From positions 186,001-250,000 of the forward strand of contig NZ_JACXXE010000002.1 of the NCBI RefSeq assembly GCF_014764715.1: DNA of 64,000 nucleotides. The letters are read 5' to 3'. Below, piece after piece: positions 8,656-17,014 of the stretch. Positions within the stretch are counted from its first letter, which is position 1; each line of letters begins with the position of its first letter. The notes beneath the pieces were generated by a model. It saw only the letters and a program-made list of their open reading frames with translations, made no database searches and was not told where the DNA came from. Made by a program: the position numbers and the translations under genes. The stretch comes from Bacillus crepusculi. Lineage in GTDB: Bacteria; Bacillota; Bacilli; Bacillales; Bacillaceae.

Positions 8656-9318
8656 ATGCCTTTGGACCAATTTCTTGTTTATCCATTAGAACTTATTCCA
8701 TATGTCGCCATTACGCTTGTTGTGGCATTCACGATGCACGAGCTGGCGCATGCATATGTTGCGTATCGTTTCGGAGACCCGACAGCTAAGAATCAAGGGA
8801 GACTTACGCTAAATCCATTAAAGCATCTGGATATATTCGGGACGATTTTGATCTTTGTCGCTGGGTTTGGCTGGGCGAGACCTGTGCCGGTGAATCGTTA
8901 CCATTTTAAAAACCCGCGGTTGGCAGGGATTTGTGTCTCCATTGCTGGGCCTTTAAGTAACTTCGTTTTAGCATTTCTAGGCTTTTTTGTGTATGTGCTT
9001 CTTCAGAAATTTGGCGGGGAGTCGCTCGTGCGCTTTGAGCCAGGGGTCGATAATTTCTTTTTAATCTTTATTAACCTAAACGTCATTTTGTTTCTATTTA
9101 ACTTACTACCACTCCCGCCGCTGGATGGGTATCGTATTATTGAGGACGTTGTCAGTCCGGGCATCCGTGCGAAAATGACGCAATTTGAACAATACGGGAT
9201 CATTATTTTCCTCATATTCGTCATTACACCGCTCGGACAGTTTGTGTTTGGTCCATTGATCGGTATGAGAAATCAAATCATACACTTGTTTAATCTTATT
9301 TTGAAGCCGCTGCTTTAG
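8656..9318 (+). CDS. ywhC: Site-2-protease family membrane metalloprotease, YwhC
   Basis: Integral membrane protease of 220 residues. I place the start at ATG 8656 behind AGAAAGAGGGATTC. Zinc ligands are HELAH at residues 28-32 in the first helix and the N-P-x-x-P-x-x-D-like segment NLLPLPPLDGYR near residue 150, the two marks of the S2P/M50 fold. Four to five membrane helices are visible. Substrates are unknown in Bacillus; SpoIVFB and RasP are the characterised relatives. ywhD follows directly with a 12-base gap, so they form an operon. Confidence 0.88.
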   Translation: MPLDQFLVYPLELIPYVAITLVVAFTMHELAHAYVAYRFGDPTAKNQGRLTLNPLKHLDIFGTILIFVAGFGWARPVPVNRYHFKNPRLAGICVSIAGPLSNFVLAFLGFFVYVLLQKFGGESLVRFEPGVDNFFLIFINLNVILFLFNLLPLPPLDGYRIIEDVVSPGIRAKMTQFEQYGIIIFLIFVITPLGQFVFGPLIGMRNQIIHLFNLILKPLL

Positions 9319-9330
9319 GAGGTTTAATGA

Positions 9331-9849
9331 ATGGAAGGTAAAAAAAAGAAACCAATCGGATTTAATATCATTAAAAAAACAGATGCAACTGATGGACATG
9401 GAGGCTTTGGGGCAGGCGCCCTCAGCCTTGATAATATTTCGCCAGTTATCATTGATGTCGAGGAAAAGGAAGCGATCATTGATATTGGTGCGATGCATGC
9501 AAGAAGTGCCGTGGAAAAAGGGATTAAATTTTTGAAAAGCAAAGAAGAGGTGCCGAACGGAAAGCCGTATTGGCTCGTATGGGTGACCATTGACCGTAGA
9601 GAAGATGGACCTTATTATGCAGGGGTGACAGCCTGTGAAATGACTGTCGACCGCTCAATCCGCCGCGGATATAAGTCACTTCCAGAGCATGTGAATTTAA
9701 TGGATAAATCGATGAAGCGCAAAATCGTCGTTAGTCATATGGATGACGTATCGAAAAAAGTGCTTGCTGATTTTTTGAAGAGTCATAATGAAGCATTATG
9801 GGAAGCATCTACAGATGAATTAAAAGAAGGGTTGGCTGTCCCTGAATAA
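9331..9849 (+). CDS. ywhD: Conserved protein YwhD
   Basis: Protein of 172 residues recognised as YwhD by its position and by its N-terminus rich in Lys and Gly (KKKKPIGFNIIKKTDATDGHGGFGAG). It has no signal peptide or membrane helix. The ribosome site TAGGAGGTTTAATGA overlaps the region just after ywhC. The family is conserved in Bacillus, and I know of no assigned biochemical function. No catalytic motif is evident. Confidence 0.85.
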   Translation: MEGKKKKPIGFNIIKKTDATDGHGGFGAGALSLDNISPVIIDVEEKEAIIDIGAMHARSAVEKGIKFLKSKEEVPNGKPYWLVWVTIDRREDGPYYAGVTACEMTVDRSIRRGYKSLPEHVNLMDKSMKRKIVVSHMDDVSKKVLADFLKSHNEALWEASTDELKEGLAVPE

Positions 9850-9924
9850 TTGTGAAATTTTTGTGAAGAATGGTGGTTGGCGACCAATTCCAGCCATTTT
9901 TTAAGTAAACTGGTGTTAAAGCTA

Positions 9925-9980
9925 GGACATGGAGAATCCCGAGATGCAGGTCTCGGGGTTTTTCATGTCCTTTTTTAGCG
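9925..9980. terminator. Bidirectional terminator between ywhD and pbpG
   Basis: Extended hairpin GGACATG...CCCGAGA-TGCAGG-TCTCGGG...CATGTCC at 9925-9970, followed by TTTTTT. Both convergent genes end here. Confidence 0.88.
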
Positions 9981-12044
9981 TTTTAGCCACTTTTCCCACC
10001 ATTTCTTTGGCTTTTGATCTTGAACAGGTTCTTGCTCAGAGGATTTCCCCTCAGGACCATAGCAGATACCTGTCGGCTCCGTTCCTTCTATAAAATAGGT
10101 GAATACCTTTGATTCACATCCTGGGCCTGCGAGATCGCCGGTTTTTGGATTGATATACACACCTTTTACGCCATCTGGCGGCATGAAGGAGGAGGCTGGC
10201 TGCTTCGAAAGAGCTGACTCCATAAAGGTAGCCCATATTTTTTTCGCATAGGCGGTTTCTTCGACCGAGTCAATGGTGCGCCCTTTATCATAGCCAGTCC
10301 ATACACCCGTGACGAGCTGGGGCGAGAAGCCGATCATCCAGCTGTCGGCTCCTGTCGTCCCCGATTTCCCCCCGTATGTTCGCGTAAGATCCTTGATAAT
10401 GGTACGTCCAGTGACACTTGTATAGCCGTTTAATTGATCATTAAACATACCGGACATCATGTCGGTGGTGACAAATGCTGCTTTTTCATCTAGGACTTGC
10501 TCTCGTTTTTGCTTTTCCTCAAAGAGCACGTTGCCTTTTGCGTCTGTTACTTTCGTAATAAAGGTTGGTTTGACGCGTTTTCCACCATTGACCAGCATAG
10601 CGTAAGCATTGGTCATTTCAATTGGTTTGACAGGAGACGTTCCTAGGGCAAGGGAGGGCACTTGATCTAGTTTTTCGTTGATCCCAAAAGTCTTACCTGC
10701 ACGTACAAGCTGCTCCATGCCTAAAAATAAATGGGTTTTGACCGCATAAATATTATCAGATAGCGCCAGGGCTTGAAGCATCGTTATACCGTCATTTGCG
10801 TAATAGCCGTGATAATTGCTTGGTGAATAAGCCGCACCGCTTCCTTGATCATCCAGCTCAAAAACGGTTTCCTCACTGCGCATGACAGTTGCTGGTGTAA
10901 AACCATTTTGCAAGGCAGTGTAATAGAGAAGAGGTTTCATGGTTGAACCGGGCTGTCTTTTTGCTTGTGTCACCCGATTGAATGGACTTTTCTCATAATC
11001 TCTTCCTCCAATGAGGGCAAGTACATGACCTGTTTGGGGATGGATAGCGGTAAAGCCGACTTGGATGTCTGATTCGGCATTCATCGTGGCTTTTAACGTC
11101 TTCTCTGCGATTTTTTGTAATTCTGGATTTAGGGTCGTTTGGACATGAAGTCCATAGGTTTCGATCTGTTCCTCTGTTAACCCTAAGCTTTGTTTCAATT
11201 CTCTAATGACATCATCATAAAAATACGGAGCCTGCTTTGCTTGCAGCTGCTTTTGCTGCAAAGGACGATAGGACAGTTTTTCTTTCGCGGCATCACCTGC
11301 TGCCTTTTTCGAAATCATGCCATCCTCTTGCATTTGCCTAAGGATCATATTCTTTCTTGCGCCCGCTTTCTCCTCATTCACATAAGGAGAGTAGAGGGAA
11401 GGTCCCTTTGGGATACCAGCAAGCAGAGCAGATTCGGCTAGTGTCAAATTCTTCGCTTTTTTCCCGAAATACAGGCGGGACGCCGCTTCCACACCGTACG
11501 CTCCATGACCATAATAAATGGTGTTCAAGTATCCTTCTAAAATCTCATCTTTCGTATAGTTTTGCTCTAAGCGAATCGTGTAAAAGGCCTCATTCCACTT
11601 CCGCTTCCACGTTTTATCATGATCTAAATACAGATTTCGTGCATATTGCTGGGTGATGGTGCTGGCACCTTGTACCTTTGCCATGGCACGAATATCGGCC
11701 ACCGCAGCACCTGCCATTCGTTTCACATCAAAGCCATGATGCTCATAAAAGGTTTTATCCTCAACAGCTACAACTGCCTGCCTGATATGAGGGGACATAT
11801 CCTTTAACGGGACCCAATACCTCTTTTCCCCAAAGCTGGACTCTCCAAGCTTTGATCCATCTGCTGCATAAATGGTCGTGGATTGGGGAACTTGAACAGA
11901 AGGGGCACCTTGCCACTTTGCGAGTAAAAGAATCGTCAAAAAGACTGTGCCTGCAAATAGAAAAGCGAGCAAGCCAATAAAAAAGCAGGCTCGAATCGTT
12001 TTCACGGTCATGCGGATTTTTTTATTACTCATGATTGTGTCCAT
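9975..12044 (-). CDS. pbpG: Penicillin-binding protein 2d (class A, sporulation type)
   Basis: Bifunctional peptidoglycan synthase of 689 residues from ATG 12044 (GGGGG six bases upstream). The frame stays open upstream, but that extension has no ribosome site. Order: cytoplasmic basic segment, membrane anchor (about 19-43), glycosyltransferase GT51 domain with catalytic Glu95 in VAVEDKTFYEHHGFD and the QQYARNLYL motif, then the transpeptidase domain with STMK (Ser367), SDN (429-431) and KSGT (560-563). The C-terminus is Pro, Glu and Trp rich. In B. subtilis PbpG is made in the forespore under sigma F and works with PbpF in spore wall synthesis. It is divergent from speE here, as in B. subtilis. 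Confidence 0.93.
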   Translation of the reverse strand: MDTIMSNKKIRMTVKTIRACFFIGLLAFLFAGTVFLTILLLAKWQGAPSVQVPQSTTIYAADGSKLGESSFGEKRYWVPLKDMSPHIRQAVVAVEDKTFYEHHGFDVKRMAGAAVADIRAMAKVQGASTITQQYARNLYLDHDKTWKRKWNEAFYTIRLEQNYTKDEILEGYLNTIYYGHGAYGVEAASRLYFGKKAKNLTLAESALLAGIPKGPSLYSPYVNEEKAGARKNMILRQMQEDGMISKKAAGDAAKEKLSYRPLQQKQLQAKQAPYFYDDVIRELKQSLGLTEEQIETYGLHVQTTLNPELQKIAEKTLKATMNAESDIQVGFTAIHPQTGHVLALIGGRDYEKSPFNRVTQAKRQPGSTMKPLLYYTALQNGFTPATVMRSEETVFELDDQGSGAAYSPSNYHGYYANDGITMLQALALSDNIYAVKTHLFLGMEQLVRAGKTFGINEKLDQVPSLALGTSPVKPIEMTNAYAMLVNGGKRVKPTFITKVTDAKGNVLFEEKQKREQVLDEKAAFVTTDMMSGMFNDQLNGYTSVTGRTIIKDLTRTYGGKSGTTGADSWMIGFSPQLVTGVWTGYDKGRTIDSVEETAYAKKIWATFMESALSKQPASSFMPPDGVKGVYINPKTGDLAGPGCESKVFTYFIEGTEPTGICYGPEGKSSEQEPVQDQKPKKWWEKWLKR

Positions 12045-12269
12045 GCAAAGCCCCCATTTTGACGGTTTTTTATCAGTATGGAACAAAGAAAACCGTTTTA
12101 AACAAGCGATTGCATGAGCGTGCTTGAAATGGGAAGATATCGCATGCGGTTCTTTACAATTTGATATGAATCCACTATACTTTTTTCTTGGACAATCGAT
12201 ATAGTCATAGCCGATAAAAGGCGCTAACAATAGATGTTTGTTTATTATTGGATGAGAGGAAGATGGACA

Positions 12270-13100
12270 ATGAGCGAGCTTTGGTATACAGAGAAGCAGA
12301 CGAAGAATTTTGGCATTACATTGAAGGTGAACAAAACCCTTCACACAGAACAAACAGACTTTCAGCATTTAGAAATGGTGGAAACAGAAGAGTTTGGCAA
12401 TATGCTGTTTTTAGACGGCATGGTGATGACATCTGAGAAAGATGAGTTTGTATACCATGAAATGGTGGCACATGTTCCTCTTTTCACTCATCCAAACCCG
12501 GAAAATGTACTTGTCGTAGGCGGAGGAGACGGCGGTGTCATTCGTGAGATTCTCAAGCACCCAAGTGTGAAAAAAGCGACACTTGTTGATATTGACGGTA
12601 AGGTCATTGAATACTCGAAGAAATTCCTTCCTTCAATTGCTGGGAAACTAGACGATCCTCGTGTAGATGTCAAAGTCGGCGACGGCTTTATGCACATTGC
12701 GGAAGCTGACAACGAATATGACGTCATCATGGTTGACTCAACTGAGCCAGTCGGGCCAGCTGTGAACCTGTTCTCTAAAGGGTTCTACGCAGGAATTTCT
12801 AAAGCACTAAAAGAAGACGGTATTTTTGTTGCACAAACGGACAACCCTTGGTTCACTCCAGAATTGATTACAAATGTACAGCGTGATGTAAAGGAAATTT
12901 TCCCGATTACAAAGCTTTACACAGCGAATATCCCAACGTATCCAAGTGGTCTTTGGACATTTACCATCGGTTCTAAAAAATATGATCCACTTGCTGTAGA
13001 AGACAGCCGCTTCTTTGATATTGACACAAAATATTACACAAAAGAATTGCACAAAGCGGCATTCGTTCTGCCGAAATTTGTGAGCGACTTAATCAAATAA
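12270..13100 (+). CDS. speE: Spermidine synthase
   Basis: Polyamine aminopropyltransferase of 276 residues. It moves the aminopropyl group of decarboxylated S-adenosylmethionine to putrescine. The start ATG 12270 follows GAGAGGAAGATGGACA. The Rossmann nucleotide motif VVGGGDGG lies at residues 82-89, the acidic ribose ligand VDIDG at about 106-110, and the catalytic [11 protein letters not shown] region at about 154-164. It is followed by speB 70 bases downstream, as in B. subtilis, giving the last two steps from agmatine to spermidine. Confidence 0.95.
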   Translation: MSELWYTEKQTKNFGITLKVNKTLHTEQTDFQHLEMVETEEFGNMLFLDGMVMTSEKDEFVYHEMVAHVPLFTHPNPENVLVVGGGDGGVIREILKHPSVKKATLVDIDGKVIEYSKKFLPSIAGKLDDPRVDVKVGDGFMHIAEADNEYDVIMVDSTEPVGPAVNLFSKGFYAGISKALKEDGIFVAQTDNPWFTPELITNVQRDVKEIFPITKLYTANIPTYPSGLWTFTIGSKKYDPLAVEDSRFFDIDTKYYTKELHKAAFVLPKFVSDLIK

Positions 13101-13170
13101 ATGAAGCGAAATGGACATGCGCAAATGACGATTTTGCGCATTTTTTGAAGCGTAAAAGGAGGAATTTTGC

Positions 13171-14043
13171 ATGAGATTCGATGAGGCGTATTCAGGAAAA
13201 GTGTTTATTGGAAGTCATCCGACATGGGAAGATGCAAAGGTCATTTTATACGGTATGCCGATGGACTGGACAGTTAGCTACCGCCCAGGCTCACGTTTTG
13301 GTCCGAACCGTATTCGTGAGGTATCCATTGGTTTAGAGGAATATAGCCCTTATTTGGATCGTGAACTGCATGAGGTACCATTCTTTGATGCTGGTGACAT
13401 CCCGCTCCCATTTGGAAATGCACAGAAAAGCTTAGATTTAATTGAAGAGTATGTCGACAGTATTTTAGAAAAAGGGAAGTTTCCATTAGGAATGGGCGGC
13501 GAGCATCTCGTGTCTTGGCCAGTTTTCCGTGCGATGCATAAGAAATATCCTGATTTGGCGATTATCCATATGGACGCACATACGGATCTTCGTGAGGAAT
13601 ATGAGGGTGAGCCGCTTTCCCACTCGACACCGATTCGTAAAGTTGCAGGACTTATTGGACCTGAAAATGTATACTCTTTCGGCATCCGTTCTGGAATGAA
13701 AGAAGAATTTGAATGGGCAAAAGAAGCGGGGATGCACATTTCTACATTTGAAGTACTGGAACCATTAAAGCAAGTATTGCCAAAGCTGAAAGGTCGTCCA
13801 GTGTATGTGACGATCGACATTGATGTACTAGATCCAGCTCATGCGCCTGGTACAGGCACAGTGGATGCTGGCGGTATTACGTCAAAAGAGCTGCTTGCAT
13901 CCATTCATGCGATTGCAGGATCTGATGTACAAGTAGTCGGTGCAGACCTTGTTGAAGTAGCGCCTGTATATGATCATTCTGACCAAACAGCGAATACAGC
14001 GAGTAAGCTTTTACGTGAAATGCTGCTTGGGTTTGTGAAATAA
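13171..14043 (+). CDS. speB: Agmatinase
   Basis: Ureohydrolase of 290 residues that splits agmatine into putrescine and urea. The binuclear manganese site is complete: GGEH (His112), HMDAHTD (Asp135, His137, Asp139) and IDIDVLDP (Asp216, Asp218). The start ATG is preceded by AAAGGAGGAATTTTGC. Together with SpeE it converts agmatine to spermidine; the arginine decarboxylase SpeA is not in this window. Transcription ends at the hairpin at 14057. Confidence 0.95.
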   Translation: MRFDEAYSGKVFIGSHPTWEDAKVILYGMPMDWTVSYRPGSRFGPNRIREVSIGLEEYSPYLDRELHEVPFFDAGDIPLPFGNAQKSLDLIEEYVDSILEKGKFPLGMGGEHLVSWPVFRAMHKKYPDLAIIHMDAHTDLREEYEGEPLSHSTPIRKVAGLIGPENVYSFGIRSGMKEEFEWAKEAGMHISTFEVLEPLKQVLPKLKGRPVYVTIDIDVLDPAHAPGTGTVDAGGITSKELLASIHAIAGSDVQVVGADLVEVAPVYDHSDQTANTASKLLREMLLGFVK

Positions 14044-14056
14044 TAAGTTGATAGAG

Positions 14057-14091
14057 GAGCTTGTCATCTCATGTAGACAAGCTCTTTTTTT
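14057..14091 (+). terminator. Terminator of speEB
   Basis: Stem GAGCTTGTC (14057-14065) with GACAAGCTC (14076-14084), then seven T. Confidence 0.93.
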
Positions 14092-14121
14092 ACATGGATC
14101 AAAAAGTAAAGGAGGCAGCTC

Positions 14122-14286
14122 ATGCTCTCTTCTATATTGATGGTGCTTCTCGCTTTATGTGTGTGAGCGGCAGGCTTTCTCACGCTGAAACGAGAGCTCG
14201 TAGCTGAGCCGCCCGTTTTTGCTTCGAAAAAGGAAGAAAGGAAGAGATGGTTGGTCTATTTCAGGATCGAGGCTTTTTCTATCTGA
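14122..14286 (+). pseudogene. Small membrane-protein gene interrupted by TGA at codon 15
   Basis: A near-perfect ribosome site AAAGGAGGCAGCTC precedes ATG 14122. Translation gives 14 hydrophobic residues (MLSSILMVLLALCV), then TGA at 14164-14166, and then the same frame stays open for 39 more codons (AAGFLTLKRELVAEPP and on) to a TGA at 14284. A membrane helix followed by a charged cytoplasmic tail would result if the TGA were a sense codon such as TGG. The frame overlaps the next small gene by 40 bases. I read it as a gene broken by a point nonsense mutation. A sequencing error, or a genuinely 14-residue peptide, cannot be excluded. Confidence 0.55.
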
Positions 14287-14468
14287 CGGCCATTGCGTTA
14301 TTCATGCAGGTGGTATGTAAGCAGGCACAAATCGTGCCATTTGATTTTTTTCAGGCATTTTTGGCAAGTTCAGGCATACAAGCTCTTTTTTATTTTCTGA
14401 AGAGAAAAGACTTAGGATTAAAGGCTACACTCGTGATATTGGTTAGCTTCATTTTTCTTTTTTTCTAA
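14247..14468 (+). CDS. Small hydrophobic membrane protein, unknown function
   Basis: Protein of 73 residues with two or three predicted membrane helices (about 8-22, 30-45, 55-73), behind AGGAAGAAAGGAAGAG. It overlaps the 3' part of the interrupted small gene, which suggests translational coupling in an ancestral two-gene unit between speB and ywiB. I recognise no family. The very hydrophobic C-terminus (ATLVILVSFIFLFF) reaches the last residue. Confidence 0.6.
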   Translation: MVGLFQDRGFFYLTAIALFMQVVCKQAQIVPFDFFQAFLASSGIQALFYFLKRKDLGLKATLVILVSFIFLFF

Positions 14469-14592
14469 AGAGAGATTTGAAGACCAAAAACGAGGTTTAA
14501 TCGTCGTGAAGAAGAGAAATGATGGTATGATAGGCGATCGTGATTATGGTATACTATTTTAGTTAAACGGGTCTTAGCAAAGGAAGTGCAAA

Positions 14593-15015
14593 ATGACACA
14601 AAACCAAATTTCAATTCATGTAAAATCAGTGATGAAACCAGAGACGGAACCGGCTGAAACGATCGAATTCCGAACAACTGGAACGTACCAACAGAAGAAT
14701 GACAAAACGTATCTCACTTACCATGAAGAACATGAAATGGGTCAAGTAAAAACCGTTGTGAAAATGAGTGAAAAAGAAATTTTTGTCATGAGATCAGGTG
14801 CTATTCAAATGAAACAGCGCTTTCTCATTGGAGAAACGACTGTCACACATTACACGATGCCATTTGGTACACTTCAGCTTGATGTACACACACATGGCAT
14901 TGATTTCGATGTGGACAATGGGTTACTGCACATTACGTACGATATGCTGACAGGGGAAGATCAAAAGCATTTACATACATTATCGATTTCGTATAAGGAG
15001 GATTTACGTTCATGA
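14593..15015 (+). CDS. ywiB: DUF1934 family protein, YwiB
   Basis: Protein of 140 residues of the YwiB/DUF1934 family, a small calycin-like beta barrel by family knowledge. No signal peptide or catalytic motif. The ribosome site is AAAGGAAGTGCAAA. Its stop overlaps the ATG of argS (ATGA at 15012-15015), so the two are translationally coupled, as in B. subtilis. Function unknown. Confidence 0.88.
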   Translation: MTQNQISIHVKSVMKPETEPAETIEFRTTGTYQQKNDKTYLTYHEEHEMGQVKTVVKMSEKEIFVMRSGAIQMKQRFLIGETTVTHYTMPFGTLQLDVHTHGIDFDVDNGLLHITYDMLTGEDQKHLHTLSISYKEDLRS

Positions 15016-16685
15016 ATATAGCAGAACAGGTCAAAGATGCATTAAAAGATGAAATCATTGCGGCAGTCGTCAAAGCAGGACTTGCTGATGAAAACCAGGT
15101 GCCAGATGTCCTTTTAGAAGTGCCAAAAGAGAAAACTCACGGTGATTATTCCACCAACATGGCGATGCAGCTTGCCCGCATTGCGAAAAAAGCACCTCGT
15201 CAAATTGCAGAGGACATTGTCAATGCATTTGACAAAGGGAAAGCGTCGATTGAAAAACTGGATATCGCAGGTCCAGGATTCATTAACTTTTATATGAACA
15301 ATCAGTATTTAACAAAGCTCATCCCAGCTGTCCTTGAGGCAAAAGAGGCATATGGTGAAACGAATACAGGCGGCGGTCAAAAGGTGCAAGTCGAATTCGT
15401 CTCAGCCAACCCAACTGGTGACCTTCACCTTGGACATGCCCGCGGAGCAGCTGTAGGTGATTCTCTTTGCAATATCCTTGATAAAGCAGGGTTCGACGTG
15501 AGCCGTGAATACTATATCAACGATGCAGGGAATCAAATCAATAACCTCGCTTTATCTGTAGAGGTACGTTACTTTGAGGCGCTCGGTCTTGAAAAAGACA
15601 TGCCTGAAGACGGCTACAGAGGTGAAGACATCAAAGGCATCGGGCAAAAGATTGCGGATGAATTTGGTGACCGTTTCGTGCATGAACCAGAAGAAGAGCG
15701 TATGAAGTTCTTCCGTGAGTACGGATTGAAATACGAATTAGAGAAATTGCGTGTAGACCTTGAGAATTTCCGTGTCCCATTTGATGTGTGGTATTCTGAA
15801 ACCTCTTTATATGAAAACGGAAAAATCGAACAAGCGCTGGAAACACTTCGCGCTAAAGGTTATATCTTTGAAGAAGATGGCGCAACATGGCTGCGTTCAA
15901 CTGATTTTGGCGATGACAAGGACCGTGTGCTGATTAAAAAAGACGGCAGCTTCACATACTTGCTTCCAGACATCGCCTATCATAAGGATAAGCTGGACAG
16001 AGGCTTTGATCAGCTCATTAACATTTGGGGAGCGGACCATCACGGCTATATCCCTCGAATGAAAGCGGCGATCCAAGCACTCGGATATCCTGCTGACAAG
16101 CTTGAAGTAGAAATCATTCAGCTTGTTCACCTATATAAAAACGGTGAAAAGATGAAAATGAGTAAGCGTACAGGAAAAGCAGTGACAATGCGTGATCTGA
16201 TTGAAGAAGTAGGCTTAGATGCCACTCGTTATTTCTTTGCGATGAGAAGTGCGGCGACACATATGGACTTTGACCTAGACTTAGCGATTTCAACGTCTAA
16301 CGAAAACCCTGTGTACTATGCACAATATGCGCATGCGAGAATTTGCAGTATGCTGCGTCAAGGCGAGGAAAAAGGCTTCGAGCCGAATCTTGAGAAAGCA
16401 GATTTCTCTCACATCCAGTCTGAAAAAGAATACGACCTGCTGAAAATCATTGGCAGCTTCCCAGAAGTTGTAGCAGAAGCCGCTGAAAAACGTATTCCGC
16501 ACCGCGTGACGAACTATATTTATGACCTTGCATCAGCCCTTCACAGCTTCTACAATGCCGAGAAGGTCATTGATGTAGAAAACGAAACCAAAACAACAGC
16601 ACGTCTGTCACTGATGAAGGCGACACAAATTACACTCGCTAATGCATTAAAACTAATTGGCGTATCTGCACCGGAAAAAATGTAA
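15012..16685 (+). CDS. argS: Arginyl-tRNA synthetase
   Basis: Class I aminoacyl-tRNA synthetase of 557 residues charging tRNA-Arg. The N-terminal tRNA D-loop-binding domain (1-100) is followed by the catalytic Rossmann domain with the HIGH-type motif HLGH at 139-142 and the KMSKR loop (MKMSKRTGK) near residue 379, then the anticodon-binding helical domain to the C-terminus ([13 protein letters not shown]). Its length matches B. subtilis ArgS within one residue. Two hairpins follow the stop. Confidence 0.97.
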   Translation: MNIAEQVKDALKDEIIAAVVKAGLADENQVPDVLLEVPKEKTHGDYSTNMAMQLARIAKKAPRQIAEDIVNAFDKGKASIEKLDIAGPGFINFYMNNQYLTKLIPAVLEAKEAYGETNTGGGQKVQVEFVSANPTGDLHLGHARGAAVGDSLCNILDKAGFDVSREYYINDAGNQINNLALSVEVRYFEALGLEKDMPEDGYRGEDIKGIGQKIADEFGDRFVHEPEEERMKFFREYGLKYELEKLRVDLENFRVPFDVWYSETSLYENGKIEQALETLRAKGYIFEEDGATWLRSTDFGDDKDRVLIKKDGSFTYLLPDIAYHKDKLDRGFDQLINIWGADHHGYIPRMKAAIQALGYPADKLEVEIIQLVHLYKNGEKMKMSKRTGKAVTMRDLIEEVGLDATRYFFAMRSAATHMDFDLDLAISTSNENPVYYAQYAHARICSMLRQGEEKGFEPNLEKADFSHIQSEKEYDLLKIIGSFPEVVAEAAEKRIPHRVTNYIYDLASALHSFYNAEKVIDVENETKTTARLSLMKATQITLANALKLIGVSAPEKM

Positions 16686-16687
16686 TA

Positions 16688-16765
16688 CAAAAAGCCCCCG
16701 CTCTATTGTAGAAGCGGGGCTTTTTATATGAAAAACCCGCTATCTTCTAAGGAAAGCGGGTTTTG
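16688..16765. terminator. Tandem terminators after argS
   Basis: First hairpin AAAAAGCCCCCGCT with AGCGGGGCTTTTT (about 16688-16726). The second is AAAACCCGCT with AGCGGGTTTT (about 16732-16764) and is symmetric, so it can also end the leftward small peptide gene at 16770-16835. Confidence 0.92.
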
Positions 16766-16769
16766 AAAA

Positions 16770-16835
16770 TTAACCAAGCGTATTAATGATGTTAGAAATA
16801 GAATCAAATAATTGGCTAAGTACATCAGAGAACAT
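16770..16835 (-). CDS. Possible 21-residue amphipathic peptide
   Basis: Short ORF on the minus strand with a strong ribosome site, GAGGAGGCAAAAAC then ATG. The peptide starts MFSDVLSQLFDS and ends IINTLG. Hydrophobic residues at positions 2, 5, 6, 9, 10, 13, 16, 17 and 20 give a regular one-sided helix, with Asp, Ser, Asn and Gln on the other face. It has no Lys or Arg, so the net charge is negative. A terminator hairpin lies 5 bases after the stop. The layout resembles phenol-soluble-modulin or delta-lysin-like peptides, though those are usually neutral or cationic. No homology is claimed. Confidence 0.55.
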   Translation of the reverse strand: MFSDVLSQLFDSISNIINTLG

Positions 16836-16918
16836 GTTTTTGCCTCCTCTCTTTTCTTTTTACATCTACTTAACGAAGGGGATGGAGGGTTGGATCACTT
16901 TTTTAAAAAAAATTTGCA

Positions 16919-16955
16919 TAGAAAAAACACCTGATGTACAAGTGCTTTTGGCTTT
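16919..16955 (-). terminator. Probable terminator of the aspzincin gene
   Basis: On the minus strand AAAAGCACTTG-TACAT-CAGGTG then TTTTTTC. The stem has one mismatch. It lies about 65 bases beyond the stop of the M35-type gene. Confidence 0.6.
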
Positions 16956-17014
16956 ATGATGGATCACCTAAATACCTCTATATTATAGATGTCTATATCA
17001 TTGAAATATAGACA

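Noticed and set aside
12045..12368. Upstream extension of pbpG by more than 100 residues
   Set aside because: No ribosome site or family similarity upstream of ATG 12044, and the extension would run through the speE start.
13350..13820. Minus-strand ORF of 156 residues opposite speB
   Set aside because: Shadow frame; speB is complete with all metal ligands.
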